Shown piece by piece: positions 7,402 through 12,314 of a stretch of 12,314 nucleotides of DNA; position 1 is the stretch's first letter; each line of letters opens with the position of its first letter. Source of the DNA: Moraxellaceae bacterium. Its GTDB lineage: Bacteria > Pseudomonadota > Gammaproteobacteria > Pseudomonadales > Moraxellaceae. The notes beneath the pieces are model-generated. The model did no database searches and was not told the DNA's origin. It worked only from the letters and a program-made list of their open reading frames with translations. The DNA lies in the NCBI GenBank assembly GCA_030684415.1, contig JAUXNL010000355.1, positions 1 to 12,314 on the forward strand, written 5' to 3'. The translations under genes and the position numbers were made by a program.

Positions 7402-7892
7402 CCCATCACTCCGGGGACGGGATGCGCGAGCACCTTGTCGGTTTGCTCGGTGCGGAATTTTTCGATCACAGCGAGAAACTCAGGATGCTTGCCGACGAGA
7501 ATCTGCGTGGCGAGCAGCGCGGCATTGATGGCGCCCGCTTTGCCGATGGCCAGTGTGCCGACGGGCACACCGCCCGGCATCTGCACGATGGACAGTAGCG
7601 AGTCGAGGCCGTTCAGCGCCTGCGACTGCACCGGCACGCCGAGCACGGGCAGCGACGTCTTGGCGGCGCACATGCCGGGCAAATGGGCGGCGCCACCTGC
7701 ACCGGCAATGATGACCTCAATGCCACGGCCACGGGCACTTTCGGCATAGCTGAACAGCTTGTCGGGGGTGCGGTGCGCAGACACGACTTCGGCTTCGAAA
7801 GGAACGCCGAGGGCGGTGAGGGTGTCTGCGGCGTGCTGCATCGTGGCCCAGTCCGACTGGGAACCCATGATGATGCCGACAAGTGCGGTCAT
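7398..7892 (-). CDS. purE: N5-carboxyaminoimidazole ribonucleotide mutase (PurE, class I)
   Basis: PurE moves the carboxyl group of N5-CAIR to C4, giving CAIR, directly after the PurK step. The 164-aa product has the length of class I PurE and all its landmarks: GSQSDW (10-15), SAHRTP with the catalytic His40 (38-43), AGAGGAAHLPGM (63-74), LPVLGVPV (81-88) and MPGGVPVGT near residue 110. The presence of PurK next door agrees with the class I assignment. Class I PurE is normally an octamer. GGAG precedes the ATG on the minus strand. Its 3' end overlaps purK by 4 nt. A candidate promoter lies at 7935-7965; no clear PurR-like operator was seen. Confidence 0.97.
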   Translation of the reverse strand: MTALVGIIMGSQSDWATMQHAADTLTALGVPFEAEVVSAHRTPDKLFSYAESARGRGIEVIIAGAGGAAHLPGMCAAKTSLPVLGVPVQSQALNGLDSLLSIVQMPGGVPVGTLAIGKAGAINAALLATQILVGKHPEFLAVIEKFRTEQTDKVLAHPVPGVMG

Positions 7893-7933
7893 GGCGGTGG
7901 CTCCGGCACCGTGGGGTGCCTTGGGAAAAGCGG

Positions 7934-7965
7934 GCTATTCTCCGCCTCCCGGCGCCGCTGTCAAA
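7934..7965 (-). promoter_or_regulatory. Candidate sigma-70 promoter for purEK
   Basis: On the minus strand a perfect -35 box TTGACA (complement of 7960-7965) is followed after 18-20 nt by the weak -10-like GAATAGC (complement of 7934-7940). The position, 42-73 bp upstream of the purE start, is suitable, but the -10 box is poor. Confidence 0.4.
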
Positions 7966-8000
7966 CCCGGCTGTCCTGCCGTGTGGCACTGTGGCGGGCT

Positions 8001-8029
8001 TTGACGTGTTTCGTTGGCTCGGCTAGGGT
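8001..8029 (+). promoter_or_regulatory. Candidate sigma-70 promoter for the thioesterase gene
   Basis: TTGACG (8001-8006) and TAGGGT (8024-8029) are spaced by 17 nt, and the expected start of transcription lies about 25 bp before the ATG at 8062. It is divergent from the purEK promoter, with the two -35 boxes about 35 bp apart. Confidence 0.5.
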
Positions 8030-8061
8030 GCGCGCCCCGACCCGATAGTCATGAGTGAGCC

Positions 8062-8517
8062 ATGCACGAGCTTTCCGCCGCCGTTGTTTCCCTGACGGAG
8101 CGCCACGCCCAGGCGGCGTGCCGAATCGTCACCCATCCTTTGCATGTGGCCTGTGAGCTTGAGGTCCTGGCCTCGGCCGAAGGGCGCAGTGAAATCCGCT
8201 TTGCCGTCAACGCCTTTACCGGCAATGTCATCGGCACCCTGCATGGCGGCATTCTTTATGCGATGGCCGATGTGGCGGCGTTCATGGCGCTGCTCTCGGT
8301 GATTCCGGATGGCTTGCACGGCGTTACCGCCGACATTCAGGTCAGTGTGCTGCGCGCGGCCAAGGTGGGCGAGAAAGTGCTGGTGCGCGGCAAGGTGGAT
8401 CGCATAGGCCGCACCTTGGCCAATATGCGTGTCGAAGCGTTGGTGGACTGCCCTGAAGGCGAGCGGCTTATCGGCACGGCCACCGTCGTCAAAAGTCTGA
8501 TTCCGGCGCCGTATTGA
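8062..8517 (+). CDS. PaaI-type hotdog-fold thioesterase
   Basis: The 151-aa cytoplasmic protein has the length and layout of a single-domain 4HBT/PaaI thioesterase, which hydrolyses acyl- or aryl-CoA esters. The signature is TLHGGILYAMADVAAFMA (residues 59-76): the HGG at the start of the hotdog helix and Asp70, the likely active-site acid. Downstream are the strands TADIQVSVLRAAKVGEKV and the closing GTATVVKSL. Residues 1-35 form an N-terminal helix extension. The gene is single, divergent from purEK, with a good promoter upstream; AGTGAG at 8051-8056 is a weak ribosome site. There is no pathway context, so the CoA substrate cannot be assigned. Immediately downstream lies a hairpin-rich repeat. 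Confidence 0.87.
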   Translation: MHELSAAVVSLTERHAQAACRIVTHPLHVACELEVLASAEGRSEIRFAVNAFTGNVIGTLHGGILYAMADVAAFMALLSVIPDGLHGVTADIQVSVLRAAKVGEKVLVRGKVDRIGRTLANMRVEALVDCPEGERLIGTATVVKSLIPAPY

Positions 8518-8568
8518 AGGCATCTACCGCTGTAGTGGATGCGGTGGATTGCTGGCGTTGCTGTCTTG

Positions 8569-8733
8569 ACAGACTGCTGAAAAACGCCGACCCCGGGCTT
8601 TTTCAGCCCGCGATTCCGGCACTCATCCGGAATCGCTCCACGCTGAAGCAATCACTCAAGGGTGATTGCTTCGCGACCCTGCCATCCCTGCCCGGGAAAC
8701 AGCTTGCTGAAAAGCATTTTTCAGCAAGCTGTT
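8569..8733. repeat. MITE-like repeat copy B with terminal inverted repeats and nested hairpins
   Basis: The left end ACAGACTGCTGAAAAACGC (8569-8587) matches, as an imperfect inverted repeat, the right end (complement of 8715-8732, ACAGCTTGCTGAAAAATGC). Between them are several hairpins: CGGGCT/AGCCCG (8594-8599 with 8605-8610), a perfect 10-bp stem (8610-8619 with 8627-8636), a perfect 11-bp stem (8645-8655 with 8662-8672), and at the right end a perfect 16-bp stem (8698-8713 with 8718-8733) with a 4-nt loop. It encodes nothing. It lies between convergent genes and could also act on transcript 3' ends. The boundaries are inferred from the inverted repeats; target-site duplications are not obvious. 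Confidence 0.6.
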
Positions 8734-8890
8734 AAACCTCACGTACCAGCAGATCAATGATCGCGGCGGCAATGCCGATGGCGACTGTCAGCAAAAACAT
8801 GAGCCCCATGAACCGCCAGACGGGTTTCCAACTGTCTGGCATAGGCTCATGCTCGGGCTCTTGCTCGGGGGGAATCGTGGGTTGGGACAT
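8732..8890 (-). CDS. Small single-helix membrane protein, 52 aa, unknown function
   Basis: On the minus strand an ATG at 8890 opens a 52-codon frame ending in TAA at 8732-8734. The product starts with an acidic, proline-rich, soluble stretch (MSQPTIPPEQEPEHEPMPDS) and then WKPVWRFMG, a hydrophobic helix at about residues 29-48 containing two glycines and an alanine run, and a short LVREV tail. This suggests an inner-membrane protein with one helix and an acidic N-terminal arm. It begins 6 bp after the stop of the DUF486 gene with AGGAA (complement of 8901-8905) at normal spacing, so it is very probably co-transcribed and coupled. Its stop codon overlaps the outermost bases of repeat copy B. 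No named family is recognised. Its short length means it may be missed by length cut-offs. Confidence 0.75.
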   Translation of the reverse strand: MSQPTIPPEQEPEHEPMPDSWKPVWRFMGLMFLLTVAIGIAAAIIDLLVREV

Positions 8891-8896
8891 GGCGTT

Positions 8897-9238
8897 TCAG
8901 TTCCTGAACATGAAGTAGACGGCACCGACCAGGCAGAGCCCGGCCCAGACAAAATCCAGCTTGAACGGCTCCTTCATGTAAAACACCACAAAGGGCACGA
9001 ACACCGAGAGGGTGATGACTTCCTGCAGGATTTTCAGTTGCGAGAGCGTCATCACACCATGGCCGATGCGGTTGGCCGGCACCATCAGAAGGTACTCGAA
9101 AAACGCGATTCCCCAACTGAACAGCACCGCATACAGCAAGGGCCGGTGGCCCATATGCTTGAGATGGGCATACCAGGCAAAGCTCATGAAGATATTCGAG
9201 GCCAGTAGCAGGCCGATGGTTTGCAGGTGGACGGGCAT
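8897..9238 (-). CDS. DUF486/COG3169 family four-helix membrane protein (DMT-like)
   Basis: The 113-aa product is a small inner-membrane protein of the DUF486 family, related in topology to small multidrug-resistance-like transporters of the DMT group; no substrate is established for it. Four hydrophobic segments are visible: about residues 5-23, 33-52, 73-88 and 95-110. The conserved family blocks are FMSFAWYAHLKH, SWGIAFFEYLLMVPANRIGH and LQEVITLSVFVPF, with EPFKLDFVWAG before the last helix; length is normal. I chose ATG 9238 because the protein family begins here and GAGAG precedes it; the frame is open back to 9427, but that extension is Arg/Ala/Thr-rich and not family-like. It probably leads a two-gene operon with the 52-aa gene, from the candidate promoter at 9272-9300. 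Confidence 0.92.
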   Translation of the reverse strand: MPVHLQTIGLLLASNIFMSFAWYAHLKHMGHRPLLYAVLFSWGIAFFEYLLMVPANRIGHGVMTLSQLKILQEVITLSVFVPFVVFYMKEPFKLDFVWAGLCLVGAVYFMFRN

Positions 9239-9271
9239 GAGGGCTCTCGCGGGGCGGACGGTGCGGCCTTG

Positions 9272-9300
9272 ATGGTAGCCAAGCCTTGCGGTGACGTCAG
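9272..9300 (-). promoter_or_regulatory. Candidate sigma-70 promoter for the DUF486 operon
   Basis: On the minus strand CTGACG (complement of 9295-9300) and TACCAT (complement of 9272-9277) are spaced by 17 nt. The expected transcription start is about 25-30 bp before the ATG at 9238. Each box matches four of six consensus bases. Confidence 0.35.
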
Positions 9301-9348
9301 CGACGGCATTTGCGAGAATCCGGGTTTTGGCAGCGGAGCGAGTGGCGC

Positions 9349-9882
9349 ATGAAAGCCTTGTGGTTGCTGTTCTGGGATCTGTGCCGCCTGCGTCGTGGGC
9401 CGGAAGAAGTGCCGTATTCGCTGCCATTGCTGGCCGTAGTGGTGGCGCTGGATGTGGCGCTCAACCTGACCGGGCATGTGCTAGCGGCTCCCGATGCACT
9501 CATGCGTGGCGTGCAACTCACCCTGATGGGTCTGTTGCTGGAGATGCTGGTGCTGGCCAGCCTGCTCCGGTTCAAAGGCCTGCAGGAGCGTTTCGTGCAG
9601 TCTTTTACTGCCATCATCGGAGTTGATCTGCTGCTCAGTGTGCTGGCCTTATCGTTCACCTTGCTGAGTCTGGCGGTTGAGCCGAAGTCGCCCGTGATCG
9701 GTCTGGTGGTGATCGCGCAAATGCTGATTGTCGGCTGGAATCTGGCCTTGCGGGGTTTCATTTATCACCGTGCGCTCAATATCGGCTTACTGCAGGGCAT
9801 CATGCTGTCGCTGGCCCTTTTCCTGTTGAATATTTTTCTTAGCGTGCAGCTCTTTCCGGGCTTGCTGCAAAAAAACGGATAA
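9349..9882 (+). CDS. Five-helix integral membrane protein of unknown function, upstream of mpl
   Basis: The 177-aa product begins with MKALWLLFWDLCRLRRGPEE, an amphipathic Trp/Arg-rich segment, followed by about five hydrophobic segments (residues 25-45, 53-73, 86-110, 116-136 and 146-168). The short loops carry positive charges (LLRFKGLQERF and LRGFIYHRA), suggesting which sides face the cytoplasm. I do not recognise a characterised family and assign no reaction. ATG 9349 is preceded by GGAG at 9335-9338; a start at 9310 in the same frame would add 13 polar residues and has no ribosome site. The stop lies only 3 bp before the mpl start, so the two genes are almost certainly one operon. A role connected to the cell envelope is suggested by this pairing but not shown. 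Confidence 0.82.
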   Translation: MKALWLLFWDLCRLRRGPEEVPYSLPLLAVVVALDVALNLTGHVLAAPDALMRGVQLTLMGLLLEMLVLASLLRFKGLQERFVQSFTAIIGVDLLLSVLALSFTLLSLAVEPKSPVIGLVVIAQMLIVGWNLALRGFIYHRALNIGLLQGIMLSLALFLLNIFLSVQLFPGLLQKNG

Positions 9883-9885
9883 TTC

Positions 9886-11253
9886 ATGCATCTTCACATT
9901 CTGGGTATTTGTGGCACGTTCATGGGGTCGTTGGCGGTGCTGGCCAAGGAGCTGGGCTATCACGTCACCGGTTCTGACGCGAATGTCTATCCGCCCATGA
10001 GCACGCAACTCGAAGCACAGGGCATCACCCTAACGCAGGGTTATGACCCTGCCCAGCTCACACCGCGGCCTGATCTGGTGGTGATCGGCAATGCCATGTC
10101 GCGAGGCAATCCGGCGGTGGAGCATGTGCTCAATGAAGGCATTCCCTATACCTCCGGGCCCGCCTGGCTAGCGCAGCATGTCTTGCAGGGCCGTCATGTG
10201 ATTGGCGTGGCGGGTACGCATGGCAAGACCACCACCACGACCATGGTGGCCTGGGTGCTCGAGCAGGCGGGGCTTAATCCGGGCTTTCTCATCGGCGGCG
10301 TGCCCAACGGTTTTGCCGCCAGCGCACGTCTGGGCGGCGGTGAGTTTTTTGTGGTGGAAGCTGATGAGTACGATTCGGCTTTTTTCGACAAGCGTTCGAA
10401 ATTCATCCACTACGCGCCGCGCACGGCCATTTTGAACAATCTTGAATTTGATCACGCCGACATTTTCGACAATCTCGATGCCATCAAAAAGCAGTTCCAC
10501 CATCTGGTGCGTACCGTGCCGGGGCGTGGTTGCATCATCGTGCCGGCGGACGACGCTAACCTGGCTGATGTGCTGACCAAGGGCGCGTGGACGCCGGTGG
10601 AAAAATACTCGGTGGATACGGCAGTGGATGGCGCCCGTTGGCGCGCGGAACTGCTCAGTGCCGACGGCTCTGCTTTTGCCGTATTTCTCGATGAAGTGAA
10701 GCAAGGTGAGGTGTGCTGGACAATGACGGGCCGGCATAGCGTCAACAATGGCGTGGTCGCCATCATGGCGGCCGCCGATTGTGGCGTTTCAGCGAGCACG
10801 GCCTGCGCGGCGTTGTCGGCTTTTCCGGGCGTGAAGCGGCGTATGGAAGTCGTGGGCGTGGCGCGTGGCGTGACCGTCTATGACGACTTTGCGCATCACC
10901 CGACCGCGATTGCGACCACGCTGGAAGGCCTGCGCCAGAAAGTCGGCGCGGCGCGTATTGTGGCGGTGATCGAGCCACGGTCGAACACCATGCGTCTGGG
11001 GGCACACAAGGACAATCTGGCGCCCTCCGTGGCGGCGGCCGATCTGGTGCTCTGGTATCAGCCAGAGGGCTTGAACTGGGATCTGGGGCCGGTGATTGCC
11101 GCCAGCCCCGTGTCAGCGCTGGTGCTCAATTCCATCGACGCGATCATCGAAAAAATCGTTGCCGAAGTGCAGCCGGGTGATCAGGTGCTGATCATGAGCA
11201 ATGGCGGCTTTGGCGGTATTCACCGCAAGTTGGTGCAGGCGCTGTCGGCCTGA
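9886..11253 (+). CDS. mpl: UDP-N-acetylmuramate:L-alanyl-gamma-D-glutamyl-meso-diaminopimelate ligase (Mpl)
   Basis: Mpl is a cytoplasmic ligase of murein recycling: it uses ATP to join the recovered tripeptide L-Ala-gamma-D-Glu-meso-DAP to UDP-MurNAc, bypassing MurC, MurD and MurE. The 455-aa length is typical. The N-terminal Rossmann-like domain starts HILGICGTFMGSLAVLAKELG, a block that marks Mpl rather than MurC. The ATP loop is GVAGTHGKTTT (residues 107-117). Further family blocks are EADEYDSAFFDKRSKF (158-173), NNLEFDHADIF (184-194), the GRHSVNN motif of the C-terminal part of the central domain, FPGVKRRMEV, and VYDDFAHHPTAI, where the C-terminal domain begins. It follows the five-helix membrane protein by 3 bp. 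Repeat copy C and the terminator at 11404-11448 lie downstream. Confidence 0.97.
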   Translation: MHLHILGICGTFMGSLAVLAKELGYHVTGSDANVYPPMSTQLEAQGITLTQGYDPAQLTPRPDLVVIGNAMSRGNPAVEHVLNEGIPYTSGPAWLAQHVLQGRHVIGVAGTHGKTTTTTMVAWVLEQAGLNPGFLIGGVPNGFAASARLGGGEFFVVEADEYDSAFFDKRSKFIHYAPRTAILNNLEFDHADIFDNLDAIKKQFHHLVRTVPGRGCIIVPADDANLADVLTKGAWTPVEKYSVDTAVDGARWRAELLSADGSAFAVFLDEVKQGEVCWTMTGRHSVNNGVVAIMAAADCGVSASTACAALSAFPGVKRRMEVVGVARGVTVYDDFAHHPTAIATTLEGLRQKVGAARIVAVIEPRSNTMRLGAHKDNLAPSVAAADLVLWYQPEGLNWDLGPVIAASPVSALVLNSIDAIIEKIVAEVQPGDQVLIMSNGGFGGIHRKLVQALSA

Positions 11254-11257
11254 GTGC

Positions 11258-11391
11258 TAACAGTTTGCTGAAAAAGTGAGGGATGGGAGTTTTTCAGCAA
11301 GCTGCTAAAGATGCTTTGCATAACCCTGCTCTCCCTGAGTCAGTCGAAGGGCAGGCAAGTGCACGGAAAGGGCTTGTCAGCAGGCTTTTAG
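11258..11391. repeat. Interspersed repeat copy C
   Basis: The left part is an imperfect palindrome: TAACAGTTTGCTGAAAAA (11258-11275) faces TTTTTCAGCAAGCTGCTAAA (11290-11309) across 14 nt, including 11 consecutive paired bases. The right part, 11333-11391, aligns to repeat copy A at 1878-1936 and contains CCCTGAGTCAGTCGAAGGG, a REP-like core, ending in a degenerate TGTCAGCAGGCTTTTAG boundary. It begins 5 bp after the mpl stop and encodes nothing. Confidence 0.55.
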
Positions 11392-11403
11392 TCTCCGCCC
11401 TGA

Positions 11404-11448
11404 CTTTCCATTAAAAACCCCGGCAATGCCGGGGTTTTTAATGGAAAG
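11404..11448. terminator. Bidirectional rho-independent terminator between mpl and terC
   Basis: A perfect 21-bp stem (11404-11424 with 11428-11448) closes a 3-nt loop. Its core CCCCGGC/GCCGGGG is flanked by AAAAA on one side and TTTTT on the other, so both strands read a GC stem followed by a T run. It ends the convergent mpl and terC transcripts. The stretch 11449-11530 shows nothing further. Confidence 0.93.
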
Positions 11449-11530
11449 ATGGAATGCACTGATAGTCGACATGCTTTGTGTCAGCAGCGTGTTTTACGAC
11501 GACAGTGAAGTGGCATGGCACCCGTACGGC

Positions 11531-12289
11531 TTACTCCACCCGATCCTGTGGCTTGTGCAGTTGTACCGGCGCTGGCAAGTGCTTGCGCATGCGGATATTG
11601 AGCATTTCCACCAGCAGCGAAAACGCCATCGCGAAATATACATAGCCCTTCGAGACATGCTGGCCAAAGCCTTCCGCAATCAACAGCGTGCCGACCAGCA
11701 CCAGGAAAGACAGCGCCAGCACCTTGATTGAAGGATGGGCATCGACAAAGTCACCGATGGATTTGGCGGCAAACATCATCACACCAACGGAAATGATGAT
11801 GGCAATCACCATCACTGGCACATGCTTGGCCAGGCCAACCGCGGTGATGACCGAGTCCAGCGAAAACACGATGTCGATAACGGCAATCTGCGCCACGATG
11901 CTCCAGAACGCCGCACTGCCAGGACTCATCGACGGAGCGCCGGCATCTCCATGGCCTTCAAGACTGTCAAAGATTTCCGTCGCGCTTTTCCACAGCAGGA
12001 ACAGGCCGCCACCAATCAGGATGAGATCGCGGCCGCTGACCGTATGACTCAGTACCGTGAAGAACGGTTGCGTCAAGCCCATGACCCATGCCAGTGAGAG
12101 CAGCAGCAAAATACGTGTGACCATGGCGAGCGCCAGACCGAACTGACGTGTGCGCTGGCGCTGCTCAGGGGGTACGCGGTTCACCAGAATGGTGAGGAAA
12201 ATGATGTTGTCGATGCCCAGCACGATTTCGAGCAGGGTGAGGGTGGCGAGCGCCATCCAGGCTTGCGGGTCTGCAATCCATTCAAACAT
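11531..12289 (-). CDS. TerC-family integral membrane protein
   Basis: The 252-aa product is an inner-membrane protein of the TerC family; members have been linked to tellurite resistance and, more recently, to metal-ion (notably manganese) export. The two diagnostic intramembrane acidic motifs are present: LEIVLGIDNIIFL (Glu21, Asp27) in helix 1 and VIDIVFSLDSVITA (Asp139, Asp145) in the second half. About seven hydrophobic segments are visible: residues 12-37, 50-72, 88-101, 127-150, 158-175, 188-206 and 216-232. A hydrophilic loop at about 103-125 separates the halves, and the tail after residue 233 is basic. ATG 12289 is preceded on the minus strand by CCGGAGCCC, and the remaining 25 bp to the window edge show no promoter. 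The gene stands alone here, with no other ter gene nearby, so a full tellurite system is not suggested. Confidence 0.93.
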   Translation of the reverse strand: MFEWIADPQAWMALATLTLLEIVLGIDNIIFLTILVNRVPPEQRQRTRQFGLALAMVTRILLLLSLAWVMGLTQPFFTVLSHTVSGRDLILIGGGLFLLWKSATEIFDSLEGHGDAGAPSMSPGSAAFWSIVAQIAVIDIVFSLDSVITAVGLAKHVPVMVIAIIISVGVMMFAAKSIGDFVDAHPSIKVLALSFLVLVGTLLIAEGFGQHVSKGYVYFAMAFSLLVEMLNIRMRKHLPAPVQLHKPQDRVE

Positions 12290-12314
12290 CTGAGGGCTCC
12301 GGAAGGGGCGTTAT

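Noticed and set aside
7105..7749. Long plus-strand open frame opposite purK/purE
   Set aside because: It spans the purE-purK overlap in antisense and has no ribosome site or recognisable domain.
7983..8000. Sigma-54-like promoter (TGGCAC) before the thioesterase gene
   Set aside because: The -24-like TGGCAC is not followed by the required GC of the -12 box at the right distance; the nearby sigma-70 boxes fit better.
8569..8733. CRISPR array or attC/integron-like array for the series of hairpins
   Set aside because: The hairpins differ in sequence from one another and are not regularly spaced direct repeats; no cas or integrase gene is nearby.
10168..10737. Minus-strand open frame of 189 codons inside mpl
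   Set aside because: It is a shadow of the highly conserved mpl coding sequence, with no promoter or domain.
11426..11731. Plus-strand open frame beginning inside the mpl/terC terminator
   Set aside because: It starts in the terminator loop and runs antisense into terC; the composition is not protein-like.
11531..12289. Tellurite-resistance (ter) operon
   Set aside because: Only a lone TerC-family gene is present, with no TerA, B, D, E or Z proteins in view; the family is widespread outside such operons.

Overview
The window (12.3 kb, GC-rich, roughly 60 % GC by eye) reads as an ordinary chromosomal segment of a gammaproteobacterium. The placement rests on the Mpl murein-recycling ligase, the split PurE/PurK pair of the N5-CAIR purine route, an OruR-type AraC regulator, a COG3169/DUF486 membrane protein and a TerC protein. 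I cannot place it to genus from the sequence alone. There is no rRNA, tRNA, CRISPR array, intact insertion sequence, phage gene or plasmid function in view.

Layout, left to right. (i) 1-1793, plus strand: the C-terminal part of a molybdopterin oxidoreductase (cut by the window edge) overlaps by 13 bp a 264-aa exported, probable outer-membrane beta-strand protein. (ii) 1794-2318: a 525-bp gene-free stretch with a decayed interspersed repeat and a 12-bp tandem repeat. (iii) 2319-6119, plus strand: a secreted lipase with an extra C-terminal domain, closed by a perfect 16-bp terminator; a 204-aa membrane-anchored protein of unknown function; and an AraC-family regulator. (iv) 6223-7892: a bidirectional terminator, then purE-purK on the minus strand with a 4-nt overlap. 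(v) 8062-8517, plus strand: a PaaI-type hotdog thioesterase, divergent from purE. (vi) 8569-8733: a hairpin-rich, MITE-like repeat with terminal inverted repeats. (vii) 8732-9238, minus strand: a DUF486 four-helix membrane protein and a 52-aa single-helix membrane protein, apparently co-transcribed. (viii) 9349-11253, plus strand: a five-helix membrane protein of unknown function coupled to mpl. (ix) 11258-11448: a further repeat copy and a 21-bp perfect bidirectional terminator, then terC on the minus strand, running to near the window end.

The genes are mostly independent units: purine synthesis (purEK), murein-peptide recycling (mpl), an extracellular lipase module with a nearby candidate regulator, and several membrane proteins. 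I found no defence, toxin-antitoxin or biosynthetic system. The least ordinary points are the lipase C-terminal domain, the 52-aa gene whose stop codon lies in the end of a mobile-looking repeat, and the repeat family itself, whose three copies all lie just downstream of genes.
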